Assembly: GCA_963573385.1 (NCBI GenBank)
Contig: CAUYLG010075569.1
Location: 1-64,000, forward strand
DNA length: 64,000 bases
Source of the DNA: Cacajao melanocephalus
Lineage: Eukaryota; Chordata; Mammalia; Primates; Pitheciidae
Reading direction: 5' to 3'
The notes below the pieces were generated by a model that was not told the DNA's origin, ran no database searches, and saw nothing but the letters and a program-made list of their open reading frames with translations. Positions 1 through 11,333 of this stretch are shown piece by piece; position 1 is the stretch's first letter, and the number at the start of each line of letters is the position of its first letter. The translations under genes were made by a program, and so were the position numbers.

Positions 1-90
1 AGGGAGGCTACAGGTTAATATTCCTGATACAGTTTTACATATAGAAAATATTTGAAAATTGGTAATTGGTTGTTGGATGTTGGGGCCTAA

Positions 91-116
91 TTTTTTTTTT
101 TTTTTTTTTTTTTTTT
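91..116. repeat. Poly-T homopolymer, 26 bp
   Basis: An uninterrupted run of 26 T. It could be the tail of an antisense retroposon, but the sequence after it (from 117) was not recognised as Alu, L1 or a gene copy, so I call only the homopolymer. Confidence 0.95.
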
Positions 117-490
117 ACTGAAGTAGACAAGCAAAAGGAAAAAGCTAGAATCATCCATATGGCAATAGATTAGAGTTGAAGACATGAGTGCAAACTCATG
201 TTTAGCTTAGTAATAGGTACAGATAGTAAATGTAGAAATGTGCATAGATATGTTTATATAAGTGGTTTAGTATACACATGTGTCTCCTTGCTCTGTCAGC
301 CAAGAGAGTCTAGAAACAATAACATCCCAATTGAATGAGCATAACTAGGGCCCAGATTTGGAGTTCTAATAGCATTCTTGAATAAAAATAACTGAGGCTT
401 CTTGGAGAAATGGCTGACTCTAGGACTGGAGCAGGGAATGAATAAAATGAGCTCGGAGCAGCTTGTAATGCCAGAGAGTAAAGAAATGCT
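117..490. other. Unassigned AT-rich sequence
   Basis: I see no gene, RNA or recognisable repeat here. The only reading frames are short and without domain character. Confidence 0.6.
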
Positions 491-492
491 CA

Positions 493-583
493 ATACACAC
501 ACATACACACAATCACACATACACACACACAATCGCACATAAACACACACACACACACACACACATACACACACACACACACA
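493..583. repeat. (CA)n microsatellite, interrupted
   Basis: Alternating CA with ATAC and AATC interruptions; the purest block is about 543-583. A reading frame on the minus strand through it is only the CV/VC dipeptide product of the repeat and is not a gene. Confidence 0.95.
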
Positions 584-599
584 TTGATGGGGTGTTTTA

Positions 600-860
600 G
601 AGGAACACAGGAACCAACTGAAAAAGCTCCCAATGGCAGAAGCTGAAACAACTCGGCAAAAGAAAATAATAAATTAGTGTGGTGTTATAACCAAAATATA
701 AAATAAATGTCAAGAAAGCCATACTAAGGTAAAAAAGATTGAATACATAAAATAATAATGAGGAAAAATAAACAAATCTCTCTAGTATTTATGAATGATG
801 GAGTTAATGTTATCAATGAATAGTATCATTCTATATTTTGAATAAAAAAATAAAAACCCT
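600..860. repeat. A-rich sequence, possible very old L1 relic
   Basis: The plus strand is A-rich, with a composition similar to diverged L1M 5' or inter-ORF sequence. No diagnostic motif is clear, so the call is weak; it may simply be AT-rich unique DNA. Confidence 0.25.
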
Positions 861-2300
861 GAAAGGATTATTATGCTACTTTTATAAGAATTTTCCTATT
901 AACAACTGTATCTGAAATTTGCGGGTTACAGTTTCAAAGTCCTATGACAGTCCTTTTCTCTCATTTCTGGAAACATACTTGCTAAATTAACTTTGAGTTT
1001 AAAGTGCCATCAAGCACCCAAAAGACTGCTGTTGCTGGATGATGCCAAAGGTTCCCAATTTCTAGATGTCAGGTATATTTGGATGGAGCTTTCATCTCAG
1101 GTTTATTTGTTCTATAACAACAATTTTAAAAATTGTACCTATCTCTGAGCTGACTTCAGGAATAAAAGAGTCCACTCTGCAGGTATGTGCCAGTTTGGTT
1201 ATACATTGAGCCTTTAGGCCTATCTGAGACACAATAAATCCCACATCTTGTGACAAATGTGCCATTTGCATGGCATTTTCCCTTTGAGAATATGTGTGTG
1301 CACTTTCTGTGCCAAAGACAGCAGAAAGTGTAACAGAGCATGTGCTGGGTGAGGGAGTGAATGGGGCTGAGCAATGCACTTCAACTGCTTGTGGGAACTC
1401 CTAGGCTGAGGATTGTCTGTTTCTTCCCTTTGTATCAAGAAAGAAGTATTCATTTTATTCAAAGTACCAATGTAGACTCTGCAAAACATTGACTTTTTTG
1501 TCTGATGTCAAACCCACATCTCTTGTATTAAGCATGTAACTATGCACCATATTAATGTCTCACATTTTCCTAAGATATATTTAACAACCTTCATGTCAAT
1601 TATATCACTGAACACTAATTCCCTTTCCCCATCCTGTCCCATGCTCTTCCATTGCCACCTCTTCCCTCAGAACACATACTCAAGAAGCATGGAATGTTGA
1701 CCACATTTAGAGGTTGAGGAAATGGAAGTTTGCAGAGGGTAAATGATACCCCAAAGTTAGAGAAACACCAACTAGAGAAGCAACTGTGCAGACAGACTAT
1801 GAGCTGATGGTTTTGTTTTAGGGACGAAGCTCAAATTCCTTAGGACTGTGCCTTGCTTATAGCACACCATTAGATGGAAGCCCAGCTGTTGCACAGTGAT
1901 TTCCGGCATCTGTGAGTGTAGAAATATTTCTCCTTCTTCGCTGTCCCTCCGTACCTGCCTCCCCAGGCTCCGAAAACTCCTCCCTTATGATGCCCTGCCA
2001 TCTGCCATTTCCAGGATCCACTCGCAGATGTGCCTGTTCTACCACTAAATTGCGAGCATGTGAAGGTCAGTGCCCAGGGCTGACTCTTCTCTGTATCTGT
2101 TGACTCCACCCCAAGTATTAATGTAGGTCCTGGGGTGAAATGATGTTCAATAACTGAGCATGGAACAGGACCAATTATGGTGAGCAGTTTAAGATGAGGA
2201 AAATTAAGAGCTGGAAGGGAACTAATATGAATTGATCCTGTATGTATGCCAGGCTGCAGCCTCCGCCCTTTACAGCTATTCTTCATTAGTTTCTGGCTTC
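861..2300. other. Unassigned sequence without recognised gene
   Basis: Reading frames up to about 155 codons exist on the minus strand near 1870-2337, but they show no domain, no codon-like pattern and overlap frames of similar length on the other strand. I see no repeat that I can name. Confidence 0.5.
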
Positions 2301-2304
2301 CTAT

Positions 2305-2400
2305 TACCATCCTCATCATTAAGATGAAGAAAATCACACTGGGAGAGATTAAGCCATTTGCCAGTCACCAGGATTTGCATCCACATTGGGCAATTCCCTA
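2305..2400 (+). repeat. MIR-like fragment
   Basis: The stretch resembles the MIR 3' half: an ATGAAGAAA...CTGGGAGAG-TTAAG block followed by a ttGCCAGTCACCAGGATT block, the decayed form of the MIR order (gaggaaactg, gagaggttaag, cttgcccaaggtcac). Strongly diverged. Confidence 0.4.
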
Positions 2401-3240
2401 ATTGGCACTCTTTGTACTAAAAGACAACCCCAGGTGATTTGGCAGGATCTAAAGATGAATCCTATTTATATTCACCACATGAGCATAATATACCAAATAT
2501 CTGAGAAGAAACAGGATAGGAAATTTTCTGTGTGTATCCTATCTGTGCAGGGAGTATTGGAGTCTATTTTCATTGGCTTTATCCCCTTTTTCCACTTAAA
2601 ACTAAGAACAACTGAATGTTTTCTACTGGCATATAAATGGATGTCTCAATTGCAAAGGTGCCTAGAGCTCAGACTTACTTAACTTGCAGTTTAGGTATCC
2701 ACCCTGCATTGCACAATCATCAAATGGGATATGATGCAATTTTTTTTTAAACAGACTTTGCAAAACAAGTATTGAGTAACCAGAATCTCTTTTTCTTTGT
2801 ATGTGCCTAGCAACCTTGCAGGTCTGTTTGACAGAAAAAATTTGCCCTTGGACAGCAATTCAGAAAGATACCGAAAGGCTGGGAAAAGCATGAGGCTTTG
2901 GAGTGTCGCAATCAGTGGGCCAGGCTGAGATTAACCAAGAAGGAAATGCTTGGGCTCCCCCTTTGCTCCGCCCCTCTCTGTGCTAAGGCAGCAGGGTCAG
3001 AGAGAGAAGCCAAATTCATCTGACACATTCCTCTGTTTACTTTGTGGACTATAGAGGCTGCTGAAAAACTTTCTGATATATATTGTTTTATTGTTAAAAG
3101 AATGATGCAACATTGCAGAAACTTTTGAAAAGTGAAAAATTAATCATGCATCATTTCATCACCCCAACAAATGTGTTTTTGGTTTTATTTATTTCCTTCC
3201 AGACATCCTCCTCATTCATACATATTTTACACACTGGGAC
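2401..3240. other. Unassigned sequence
   Basis: No gene or clear repeat. A slightly GC-richer patch around 2900-3010 has one CCGCCCC-like box but no CpG island. Confidence 0.5.
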
Positions 3241-3244
3241 AGAA

Positions 3245-3415
3245 TCCAGGAAATACCATCTGCTGAGCACTATTTGGTCAGAAACTGGACTCGATTTAGA
3301 TTTACAATCACATTTATTTCTGAGAAAAATCCTCCAAGGTCAAAAGATTATCTCCATTTTACAGATAAAAATACAACCACTACCTAAGAAAATGTCAATC
3401 CTTGCTTGAAGTTCC
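3245..3415 (+). repeat. MIR element fragment
   Basis: Contains the MIR order: a TGAGCACTA-type start, a diverged core, then ATCTCCATTTTACAGATAAA, which matches the hallmark MIR segment around atttacagatgagg. Ends are approximate. Confidence 0.65.
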
Positions 3416-4302
3416 CTGATCAAGGCATGACTCTGGGATTCACATATAGTTTTGTATGACCATAGAACCCAGTGGTTTAGCTTTTTATTGTCATTGTCAC
3501 TCAGCTTTCTATTTTTCTTATTTACTATTATATATAAGTATGTTATTTTATGAAACTCAACTATATTATTATTTTAATATATGTAATCTAAGTACTGATG
3601 ATATGTCACCATTTACTCTACAATATTAAGTTTTGGAGCAGGTATTAATCTTAGCCTGCAAAAAAGAATCTATTTTGCAAGAATACAATTGTATTTTCTA
3701 TACATGGGCAATATTTATTTCAAACCTCTGTTTTGCTACATGGTAGACATTTAATCTCATCAAGTGGGGACTTACACTCCTGAAACCTGCAAAAATTCCA
3801 GAGAGTTGTTTTTGTGTTCCATGTTCTTAATTAGTGCTTGACATGCTGGAGTAAAAAGCCATGTGACCCTTAGACGTTTACCTCTGTCCATTGTAACATC
3901 CCCTGGGATGCCCTGACACCCTTCCAACTCCTAGATATCTGTCCTTAAACGCCACTCTGCATCCTCCATTGCTCAACTACAAAGCCTGTGCACATCCGAC
4001 TTAATGTAACCACTCCTAGGCCTCTCTTTAGAGCAAGAAACAGGACTAGCAGAACTGAGTGAAATGGTTTTCAACGCCTTCATGACTCTGGCTTTCCATG
4101 GTCATGCTTTCTCATTAGTTGGATTCCTTTTTAAAATGGATCTGCTTCATTTCCTAAGAAGACTCTCAGGCACAGGCCACAAAGTTAGCAGCAGTAATTG
4201 TGATGATTGGGCTGAAACTTGGGATGTGTCAGGGCAGGAGAGGACACTCAAGTGGTACTTAGAGGTGTAGCCTCCTTCCAGATGACCAGTGAGTAGATGC
4301 AT
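3416..4302. other. Unassigned sequence, AT-rich at 3530-3600
   Basis: No gene or named repeat is supported. A TATA-rich patch lies near 3530-3600. Confidence 0.5.
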
Positions 4303-4705
4303 TTATATTAGTTCTCTGGGGAAACAGAACCTATGGGATGAAGATACAGATATAGATATAAAAAATAAGATTTATTTTAAGGAATGGCTCTGGTGATTGT
4401 GGAGGCCTGGAGGGTCCAAAATTTGATAGAGAAAGAGTTGCAGTTTGAGTCCAAAGATAGTCTTCTGAAGAATTCCTTCTTGCTGGGAGAAGGCAAAGTC
4501 AGTCTTCTCAGTCTTACATTCTATTCAGGCCTTCAGATGGTTGGATAAGGTCCACTTATAAATGTGGAGCACCATGAGCTTTACTCAAAGTCCACCAATT
4601 TAAATCTCATCCAAAACACCCTCATAGAAACATCCAGAATAATGTTTGATGACATATCTGGGCACTGTGACCCAGACAAGTTGACACATAAAATTAACCA
4701 TTACA
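4303..4705 (-). mobile_element. Solo LTR, ERVL (MLT2-like), antisense
   Basis: On the plus strand it begins with TTAGTTCTCTGGGGAAACAG and ends with TTGACACATAAAATTAACCA. These are the reverse complements of the 3' end (ccagagaacc-ctgactaa) and 5' start (ggttaattttatgtgtcaact) of MLT2-type ERVL LTRs. A TAAGATTTATTTTAAGGAAT segment corresponds to the LTR polyadenylation region. No internal retroviral sequence is attached, so it is a solo LTR. The subfamily is uncertain. Confidence 0.8.
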
Positions 4706-5640
4706 ACATCCCTTGCATGAGCAGGCACTATAAACACAGCGAAAAGGGGAGACCTCTTGAAGGCTTCTCTGCTGGGATACCTCCCCAGGGCGTCTCTGCT
4801 GATTATTCTAATCCGCATTCTCAACTTTTTAGGATTAATCAAAGAAAGCGCATTTTCTTTAATAACAACAATAATAAAAGCAAAGGGATAAAGCAAAAAA
4901 AAAAAATCCTGTATTTACAGCACATGAATTAATTCATTTGAGAAATGTTAACAGGTTCTGGCACTATTTATAGATTCATAGGTAAATAAAATCCTGTTCT
5001 TTTTGTCTCAAGGAATTGACTTAATGCAAAGACATAAAACTAAACAAGAAACAAGAAGCACTATAATAATTTGCTTAAACTGCAATCATCAAAGGTGCTA
5101 AGAGACTTTTCCATTTTGGTCTTTCATTCATTTTCCTTTACTGGGTTTCATGTGAATGTTATGCCACCAGCTGTCCCCAGAGGTATTAGAAGAGACAGAT
5201 CTAAGAAATGTGCCACTGTGTAGCTGGTGGGGACACCATGGAAGGTAACGTGCACAGCATCACATGATGGCTGCCCTATGAAGACCTGGGGCAAGCAGTA
5301 TCTTGATTTTAGAAAAAAATAAAAAAGCTCTGCTTCTTCTCAGCCACTGGCTCAGTTTTTCCTTAAGGACCAGTTGACTTTACAAGGGATAATATATGCA
5401 GTTTTTCTTTGTCTTAGCTGTAATGGAGGGAAAAGACAAACATGGAGACTAATCTCTAGGAGCCCTGTAGAACCATATGGCATTCACTCTGCATACTGAC
5501 TGCGCTCCAGAGTGTCTCTGCTCTCTCTCTTACTTTCCCTTTCTTCTCTTACTTTTAACACTAGATTTTTAAAAATCTTATTGTAGTGAATGGTCTGCTG
5601 TCAGCCAACTCAGATCCATTTTGGAAAGACATAGAAAATT
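4706..5640. other. Unassigned sequence
   Basis: No gene is recognised. It contains an A-run at about 4895-4907. Reading frames here are short and overlap the end of the preceding LTR. Confidence 0.5.
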
Positions 5641-5676
5641 AAATGGATGGATGGAAGGACGGATGGATGGATGAGG
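5641..5676. repeat. (GGAT)n short tandem repeat
   Basis: Imperfect TGGA/GGAT tetranucleotide units, about eight in a row with two interruptions. Confidence 0.85.
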
Positions 5677-5699
5677 GGAGAGTTTCCTTTAATAGAGTT

Positions 5700-7080
5700 A
5701 AGGAAAATGTCAATGAAATAATGACACCTTCAGGCTTGGTCTAAGAGGATGCATGGCTGTTTACTGGAAGGGAAGGAGGGCAGTTTCTACCTGGGGTAGG
5801 TAGTGGAGAGGGATGGGGAAGCTGGATTACACTAATCTTTGATGAACAGAGCTAATTAAGTAAGTGACTTAGCAATCATGTCATCTAGTTAATGCAATTC
5901 AAAATGAGTCCCAAATACTCTGGTCATTATGCTGATAGAAAGCTTTTTGGAAAAAAAAAAAAAAAAGGCCATCTCTCTATGCTCATCCTGTAATTATCCA
6001 TTTCTTGCCTACCTCTTGCTGTTTTTGATAAGAGCCATTAGGGTAATAATTACAGACTCAACTAATGTATTAATAAGTCTGTAGACATACATTTCTTGAT
6101 GCCTCTGTGAAAGAATGAGATATGTTAACCTTTTAAATGTCTTCAGTCTCAGGCTGTGTCAGACTTTCATTAATGGCCCAGTTCAGCTGCCCAAACTCTA
6201 GCTAGCTGCAAGCGCATATGATGTGCGGTAACAAAGCCTTTTCATTTTGCTCATGGTCACTTCCCTTTTTAGGAACTTGAAATGGAATACTGTGTTTATC
6301 CTGTATATCCTAAGAATGTACGTCAGCTGCAAGCCCTGAAATAGACATGGTTTGCTGCCCTAAATATTTGATTCTTGAGTCAAGTTATTATAATTGCTAG
6401 ACATCCTTCTTTAAATAGAGAAGGACAGTAGAGCTTCACATTTGAAATAAATATCAAGCTTATATGTAACACAGTTTCTATTTAATTTTTAAAAAATAAT
6501 ATCCTCAGGTTTGGTATGTGCAGTAAACTGATGAGATATTTAATTCATCCAAAATCATACAGCTTTAAGGAGACATGATTAAGAGGTCTCTGGGTTATGA
6601 AAGGGTATTTCTAGCATTTAAAAGAATGCAGTTACTGCAAGACAGAAACTTGAACACACCTTTTTGGAAAACCATTGCTAATCTGCCATTGCCCCAGCGC
6701 TATGGCTGCCGTTTTGCTGATAAGTGTTTTCAGATTAAAGAGTGAAAGCAAATACATTTACCACAGACAAAAGCACATATTAGGGGAGCTAACTGCCTTT
6801 GAACTGTTTGATAGCTTATCTCCAACCAACAGGGCCTTAAGCTAAAGTTGCAAGGCTGCCTGACACCTGCAGAAATAGTCTTGGGACAAAAATATTTTCA
6901 AGTATTCCTGCCTAGTACACGCTAAAGTTAGAGAACAAAATAAAGGGCTCAAAGCTCCTGTGTGTTTATGGCCTGTGAGATGCCCATCACTCAGCCTTCT
7001 TACCCTCATGTCAGATTTGGTCTACTTTTAGACGCTGAAATTTAGATTCCAATCTTAAACTTGAAAGGAGTTTGGTAGAG
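5700..7080. other. Mostly unique noncoding block
   Basis: No common repeat was recognised over nearly 1.4 kb, unusual for this window. It has several TAAT/ATTA motifs (TGTAATTATCC near 5988, GTAATAATTACAG near 6043, TCATTAATGG near 6169) and a run of A near 5951-5966. There is no long open frame. It is a candidate conserved noncoding block, but conservation cannot be judged from one sequence. Confidence 0.35.
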
Positions 7081-7219
7081 TTTGGGATTGGTAGGTTCCT
7101 TGAATTTAAACTTTGCCGGAGGCATAAATATGGTTTGTTTATTTGAAGGAGTAAATAGTGAAAGGAATTTTCTAATGGCTGTTTTGAATGTACTAGTCAA
7201 AGCTTTAAAATACTCTACA

Positions 7220-7400
7220 TGGTATTTTATAAATTCCTTAATATATAATATATTTAAATATTAAATATATAATATGGATTAAAGTATTAAATCTCTGTAT
7301 TACATATTTATTATTTAAATATCCTTAGATGAATTTATTAAATTTGATGTAAGTATTAAATATATAATATATATTTAAAAATGTCTAAAATGCACTAATA
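7220..7400. repeat. AT-rich low-complexity sequence
   Basis: Dense TATA/TTAAATAT words, almost no G or C, leading into a CA microsatellite. Confidence 0.85.
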
Positions 7401-7407
7401 TGTATGT

Positions 7408-7418
7408 ATACACACATA

Positions 7419-7457
<39 letters not shown>

Positions 7458-7461
7458 ACAA
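7408..7461. repeat. (CA)n microsatellite
   Basis: A block of more than 20 CA units with a few AT interruptions. Confidence 0.95.
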
Positions 7462-7554
7462 GATAAAGGCAGTGCACTCACCTGGGACCAGTTTGGCAAA
7501 GCTTGATGAGTTCTATCAATTTATGTCCAATACTCCTCTTTTTTTCCATCATCA

Positions 7555-7650
7555 ATTTATGTAGTTAACATTTATTGATACTACTTATCTAGTGCTGTGC
7601 AAGTTGCTGAAAGTATAAATTAGATTAAGACAGGCATTTTCTGCCAAGTT
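7555..7650 (+). repeat. L2-like fragment
   Basis: AACATTTATTGATACTACTT...AGTGCTGTGCAAG resembles the L2/MIR segment acatttattgagcacctact...ggcactgtgcta. Short and diverged. Confidence 0.45.
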
Positions 7651-8930
7651 TGCACAAATTCAAAGAAGACTGATATTTCTTGAGAGGGGACCAATGATGC
7701 AAGTAAACAGAGGGAGAACAAATGCTCTGAGAATGGGCACCATCCCCCAGCTGAGTGGGGGAGAAAGGAGAGCACCAGAGGCTGCTGTCTGAGAGGATGT
7801 TTGTGTTTGTGTCTCATGGTATTTGCTATCCCTTGTTGTTTGGACATAACAAAGGCAGAGGCATGAGTTAACCACGCTTCTTTGTTCATGGCTTATTATC
7901 AACATGTGCATGTGGAAGGACCCAGTCCTATTTTTGTTTGTTAATGTATTTTTTTGTTAATGTATTTGTTTGTTTACTTTTTGATTTCCCTTTCTCACCA
8001 TTTCTTACTCCCAATTCTCCCACCCCCACTATCAGCAACAATTCTATTCTGATTAATGTTGATGTCTGTGTGTCCTGATACCCTGTGTGTGCTATCATTT
8101 TATATGAACGCATCGTAACTCCTGGAAGTGGAATTGTTTTTTATATCTCATTATGTTTCTTTTTCACCTCGCACTGTGTTGTTAATGTCCATCCATCAGT
8201 CACATACCCATTACCTCTATATAATGGTCCACCTCTGTCTATGCACCAGAATAATGATGGGTGCACAGCTGTTCTCCAACTCTATCACCATGCACAATAT
8301 CCTTGTGAGGTGGACTGTCAAAGCATTTAATAATTCTGCTGTTTTTTACTAAAAACAAAGTATTCAGTATTTCTAGCATGTGCCTAGTAGCTAACACAAA
8401 GATGTAAAGCCTACGGCCCTTTTTCTCTAGAAATTAATTGTATAGTTGGAGTGGGAAGGAGGATGTATGATCTATAAATAAGTTACTCTTATAAAAACAG
8501 ACAAGGGCTAAATCAACAATTCCAAGATGCAGGAGAAGGTACCGGCATTTGTCAAGCCTCTGCTGTAGGCTGGGCTTTTTGCTGAGAATTTCCCAAGCAC
8601 TGGAAAATTTCTCTGGTAAGTATGAGGCAAGAGACTTATGGGGGCAAAATCTAAGCAGCCTACTTGGAAAATGCAAGATGTATTCCAAGAAAGTAGAACT
8701 TCTTCAAGCATAGAAGGGAGCAGGAAGAACATTAGGGTCACAGCAAACCTGAAGAATAAAGGATTAGTGTTCGGAACATGTGGGGCATTTGTCGGGGAGC
8801 AGGACTAAGTCCATTTGAGGAAGTCATAGATGGTGTAAGAAAGGGTGACCATTCCTCAGAAATTCATAGCATGTGAATTTAACAATATTTTAAATTATGA
8901 ATAGAGGTGGTTTCCTGGTATCTAGTCCTC
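7651..8930. other. Unassigned sequence
   Basis: Nothing firmly named. At 8050-8330 the phrase CTGGAAGTGGAATTG is reminiscent of antisense L1 ORF2, suggesting a very old L1M relic, but the similarity is too patchy to call. Confidence 0.4.
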
Positions 8931-8934
8931 TCAG

Positions 8935-9640
8935 CTAATATGTGTCAGGCAGTATTCTAAAATCTGTGATTACAGAGGTGAACCAAAGAGACTTGGTCAT
9001 TATCCTCATGGAATCTCAATTCTAATGGGTAAAAGCAGATGATAAATAAGTAAAGACGGAACAGATAAATAAATAAGCAAACCAAACACAAAAATGTCAG
9101 ATAACATGTGCTGGTTCATAGACCATTATGTGAATTAGAAACAACTGTCTCCTCTAGGAGGACAAAACAGAGAAGAAAAATACCACTCCCACTGTGATGA
9201 AAGGCTTGTCTACCCACTAATACAAAGAGGGTGCTCCTCTAGAGTTCAGGAGGAATCTCACACTCATTCTCCCAGCCTGCAGCCATTGGCAAGGCCCAAA
9301 CCAAGCAGCCCTGGACATGGACACAAGACAGGGCCATGTGTCAAAAAATAAATGGAGGTGGAGAGCAGATACATCAGTCAATACAATCTGGGATGGCCTT
9401 GCAGAAATGGTGATACTTGTTCTGAGATCTCAAGGAAGAGAAGTGGCTGTATGCAGTGTTGGGGGAACGTCACTCAGAACAGAGGAAGTAACAAAGTCAC
9501 AGGCTCCAACACAAGTGCTGATACAGTTGTCCCCAGACAAGAAAGGCCAGTGACTGACACAAGAGCAGAAGGCAATAGAGACATAATAGGGGCCCAACTA
9601 CAGAAGCCATGCTGTGGCATTTGGATTTTAAGATTTTATT
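8935..9640 (+). repeat. L2 LINE fragment, 3' region
   Basis: Blocks in the L2 order can be followed: TGTCAGGCAGTATTCTAAAA, then CTCATGGAATCTCAATTCTA, then GATAAATAAGTAAA, then GGATGGCCTTGCAGAAATGG, and finally GGCATTTGGATTTTAAG. These correspond to the L2 segments on size, damage-free order and 3' UTR words (catggagctta-cattctag, aaggcctcactgagaaggtg, actttggatttta). Two frames of 78 and 113 codons inside are by-products of this relic. Confidence 0.75.
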
Positions 9641-9879
9641 TTAAAATGGTATGTATATGCTATGTATGTATTATTGTAGTTGAAGCTGGGTAGAGGAATT
9701 TAACTGAAGAACGAGTTTACAAGAATCTTCAGAATATCTTGGCTTCTACGTAAGATAAAAATAAATATACTCAGATTATAAAGCCCTCATTTACGGAATC
9801 AGGATTCTAGAATGCTATAACTGAAGGGGACCTTATATTTTATTAGTTCAAACTTTTTTCTTAGTTTGAAAAAATGAAA

Positions 9880-10000
9880 TCTTATGTAGATATATTAATT
9901 TATACATATATAGATTGATGTATATTAATTTATATAGATATATTAACATCTAGATATATTGATATCTCTATCTACCTACCTATCTATCCATCCCATGTAG
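9880..10000. repeat. AT-rich / (GATA-TCTA)n simple repeat
   Basis: ATATTAATTTATA words followed by CTATCTACCTACCTATCTAT at about 9970-9988. Confidence 0.8.
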
Positions 10001-10286
10001 ATATATTGAAAGGTACCAAGTTCAAAAACTAAAGAATAAAACAAATGCAATTACTTAATCTTTCTATACCTGAACTTATTATGCATTTTTGCAAACCTCC
10101 ATTCTACCAGAAAGTGGACATTTAATTTAAGTCTATGCAATGGCTCTCCTACCCTCTTTCCTAATGCTCTTTCTAAATTATCAGCCACATACACTTCTCT
10201 AAGCCACTGACAGTACCGTAAAGAGCTGATATGCCCCATCTTCGTTATTGTTTTAGTTCATTCAGGCAGCTACAGCAAAATGCCTT

Positions 10287-10301
10287 AGAATGTATCATTT
10301 A
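10287..10301 (+). repeat. Target-site duplication, left copy
   Basis: AGAATGTATCATTTA, matched with one mismatch at 11031-11045, flanks the inverted L1. Confidence 0.9.
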
Positions 10302-11030
10302 TCCCCTTAGTCCCCAAAGTTCATTGCATCATTCTTATGCCTTTGCATCCTCATAGCTTAGCTCCCACTTATAAGTGAGAACATACGATGTTTGGTTTTC
10401 CATTCCTGAGTTACTTCACATAGAAGAATAATCCCCTGTCTCATCCAGATTGCTGAAAATGCCATTAATTAATTCCTTTTAATGAAGTAGTATTCCATGG
10501 TGTGTATATACCACAGTTTCTTTATCCACTTGATTGATGGGCATTTGGGTTGGTTCCACATTTTTGCAATGGTGAATTATGCTGCTATAAACATGCATAT
10601 GCAGGTATCTTTTTTGTATAATGATTTCTTTTTCTCTGTAGTGGAATTGCTGGATCAAATGGTAGTTCTACTTTTAGTTCTTTACAAGAATCAACCACTG
10701 TTTTTCATAGTGGTTTCTATGGTTTACATTCCCACCAGCAGTGTAGAAGTGTTCCCTGTTCACTGCATCCATGCCTACATCTATTATTTTTTTTATTTTT
10801 TGATTATGACCATTCTTGCAGGAGTAAGGTGGTATCACATTGTGGTTTTGATTAGCATTTCCGTGACTGGATGGAGGTGAGGGATAAAAGACTACAAATT
10901 GGGTGCAGTGTATACTGCTCAGGTGATGGGTACACCGAAATCTCACAAATCACCACCAAAGAACTTACCCATGTAACCAAGTAACACCTGTTCCCCAATA
11001 ACCTATGAAAATTAAAAATTCTTAAAAAAA
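10302..11030 (+). mobile_element. L1 insertion with 5' inversion, TSD-flanked
   Basis: About 10302-10866 is antisense L1: it contains the reverse complement of the ORF2 C-terminal/3' junction, for example CACTTATAAGTGAGAACATA and AGTATTCCATGGTGTGTATA. From about 10867 to 11030 the sequence is sense L1 3' UTR (GTGAGGGATAAAAGACTACA, GATGGGTACACCGAAATCTC) ending in an A-rich tail. The two segments were adjacent in the ancestral L1, so the 5' part is inverted in place, the product expected from twin priming. The insertion is bounded by AGAATGTATCATTTA (10287-10301) and AGAATGCATCATTTA (11031-11045), a 15-bp TSD with one mismatch. The 3' UTR words suggest an older primate subfamily (L1PA/L1PB). 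It is dead. Confidence 0.9.
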
Positions 11031-11045
11031 AGAATGCATCATTTA
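11031..11045 (+). repeat. Target-site duplication, right copy
   Basis: AGAATGCATCATTTA follows the A-rich tail of the L1 and pairs with 10287-10301. Confidence 0.9.
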
Positions 11046-11333
11046 TAAACAACAGAAATTTACTGCTCACAGTTCAGGAGGCTGCAAAGTCCAAGATGAA
11101 GGAACCAGCAGATTAGGTGTCTGATGAGGGTCTGTTTCTTTTAGGAGCACCTGCTAGTCTTCACGGGGCAAAAGGGAAGAGATGAGCTTATCTGAGCTCT
11201 TTCATAAGGAAACTAATCCCATTATAAAGAACCCAATTACCTCCCAATGACCCCACCCCAGTACTGTCACACTGGGGATTAAGTTTCAATATATGAATTG
11301 AGGGGGTGGGATACAAACCTTCAGAGCACTGCA

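Larger units (their letters stand above)
10249..11333 (-). mobile_element. MLT1-type MaLR solo LTR, split by L1
   Basis: The left piece (10249-10301) reads TTTTAGTTCATTCAGGCAGC...CAGCAAAATGCCTTAGA. The right piece (11031-11333) reads AACAACAGAAATTTACTGCT, TTCAGGAGGCTGCAAAGTCC, CTAATCCCATTATAAAG, ACCTCCCAATGACC and ends TTCAGAGCACTGCA. In this order they are the reverse complement of an MLT1/MST-class LTR (ends TG...CA). The two halves join exactly once the L1 between them and one TSD copy are removed. No internal sequence is attached. Confidence 0.85.

Noticed and set aside
493..583. CRISPR-like array
   Set aside because: The periodicity is that of a dinucleotide microsatellite; no repeat-spacer structure is present anywhere in the window.
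1870..2337. 155-codon minus-strand frame
   Set aside because: No domain, no signal or repeat pattern, overlaps an MIR-like relic and other frames; compatible with a chance open frame.
10497..10880. 127-codon plus-strand reading frame with hydrophobic segments
   Set aside because: It is the antisense translation of L1 ORF2 sequence in the inverted part of the L1. Not a gene.
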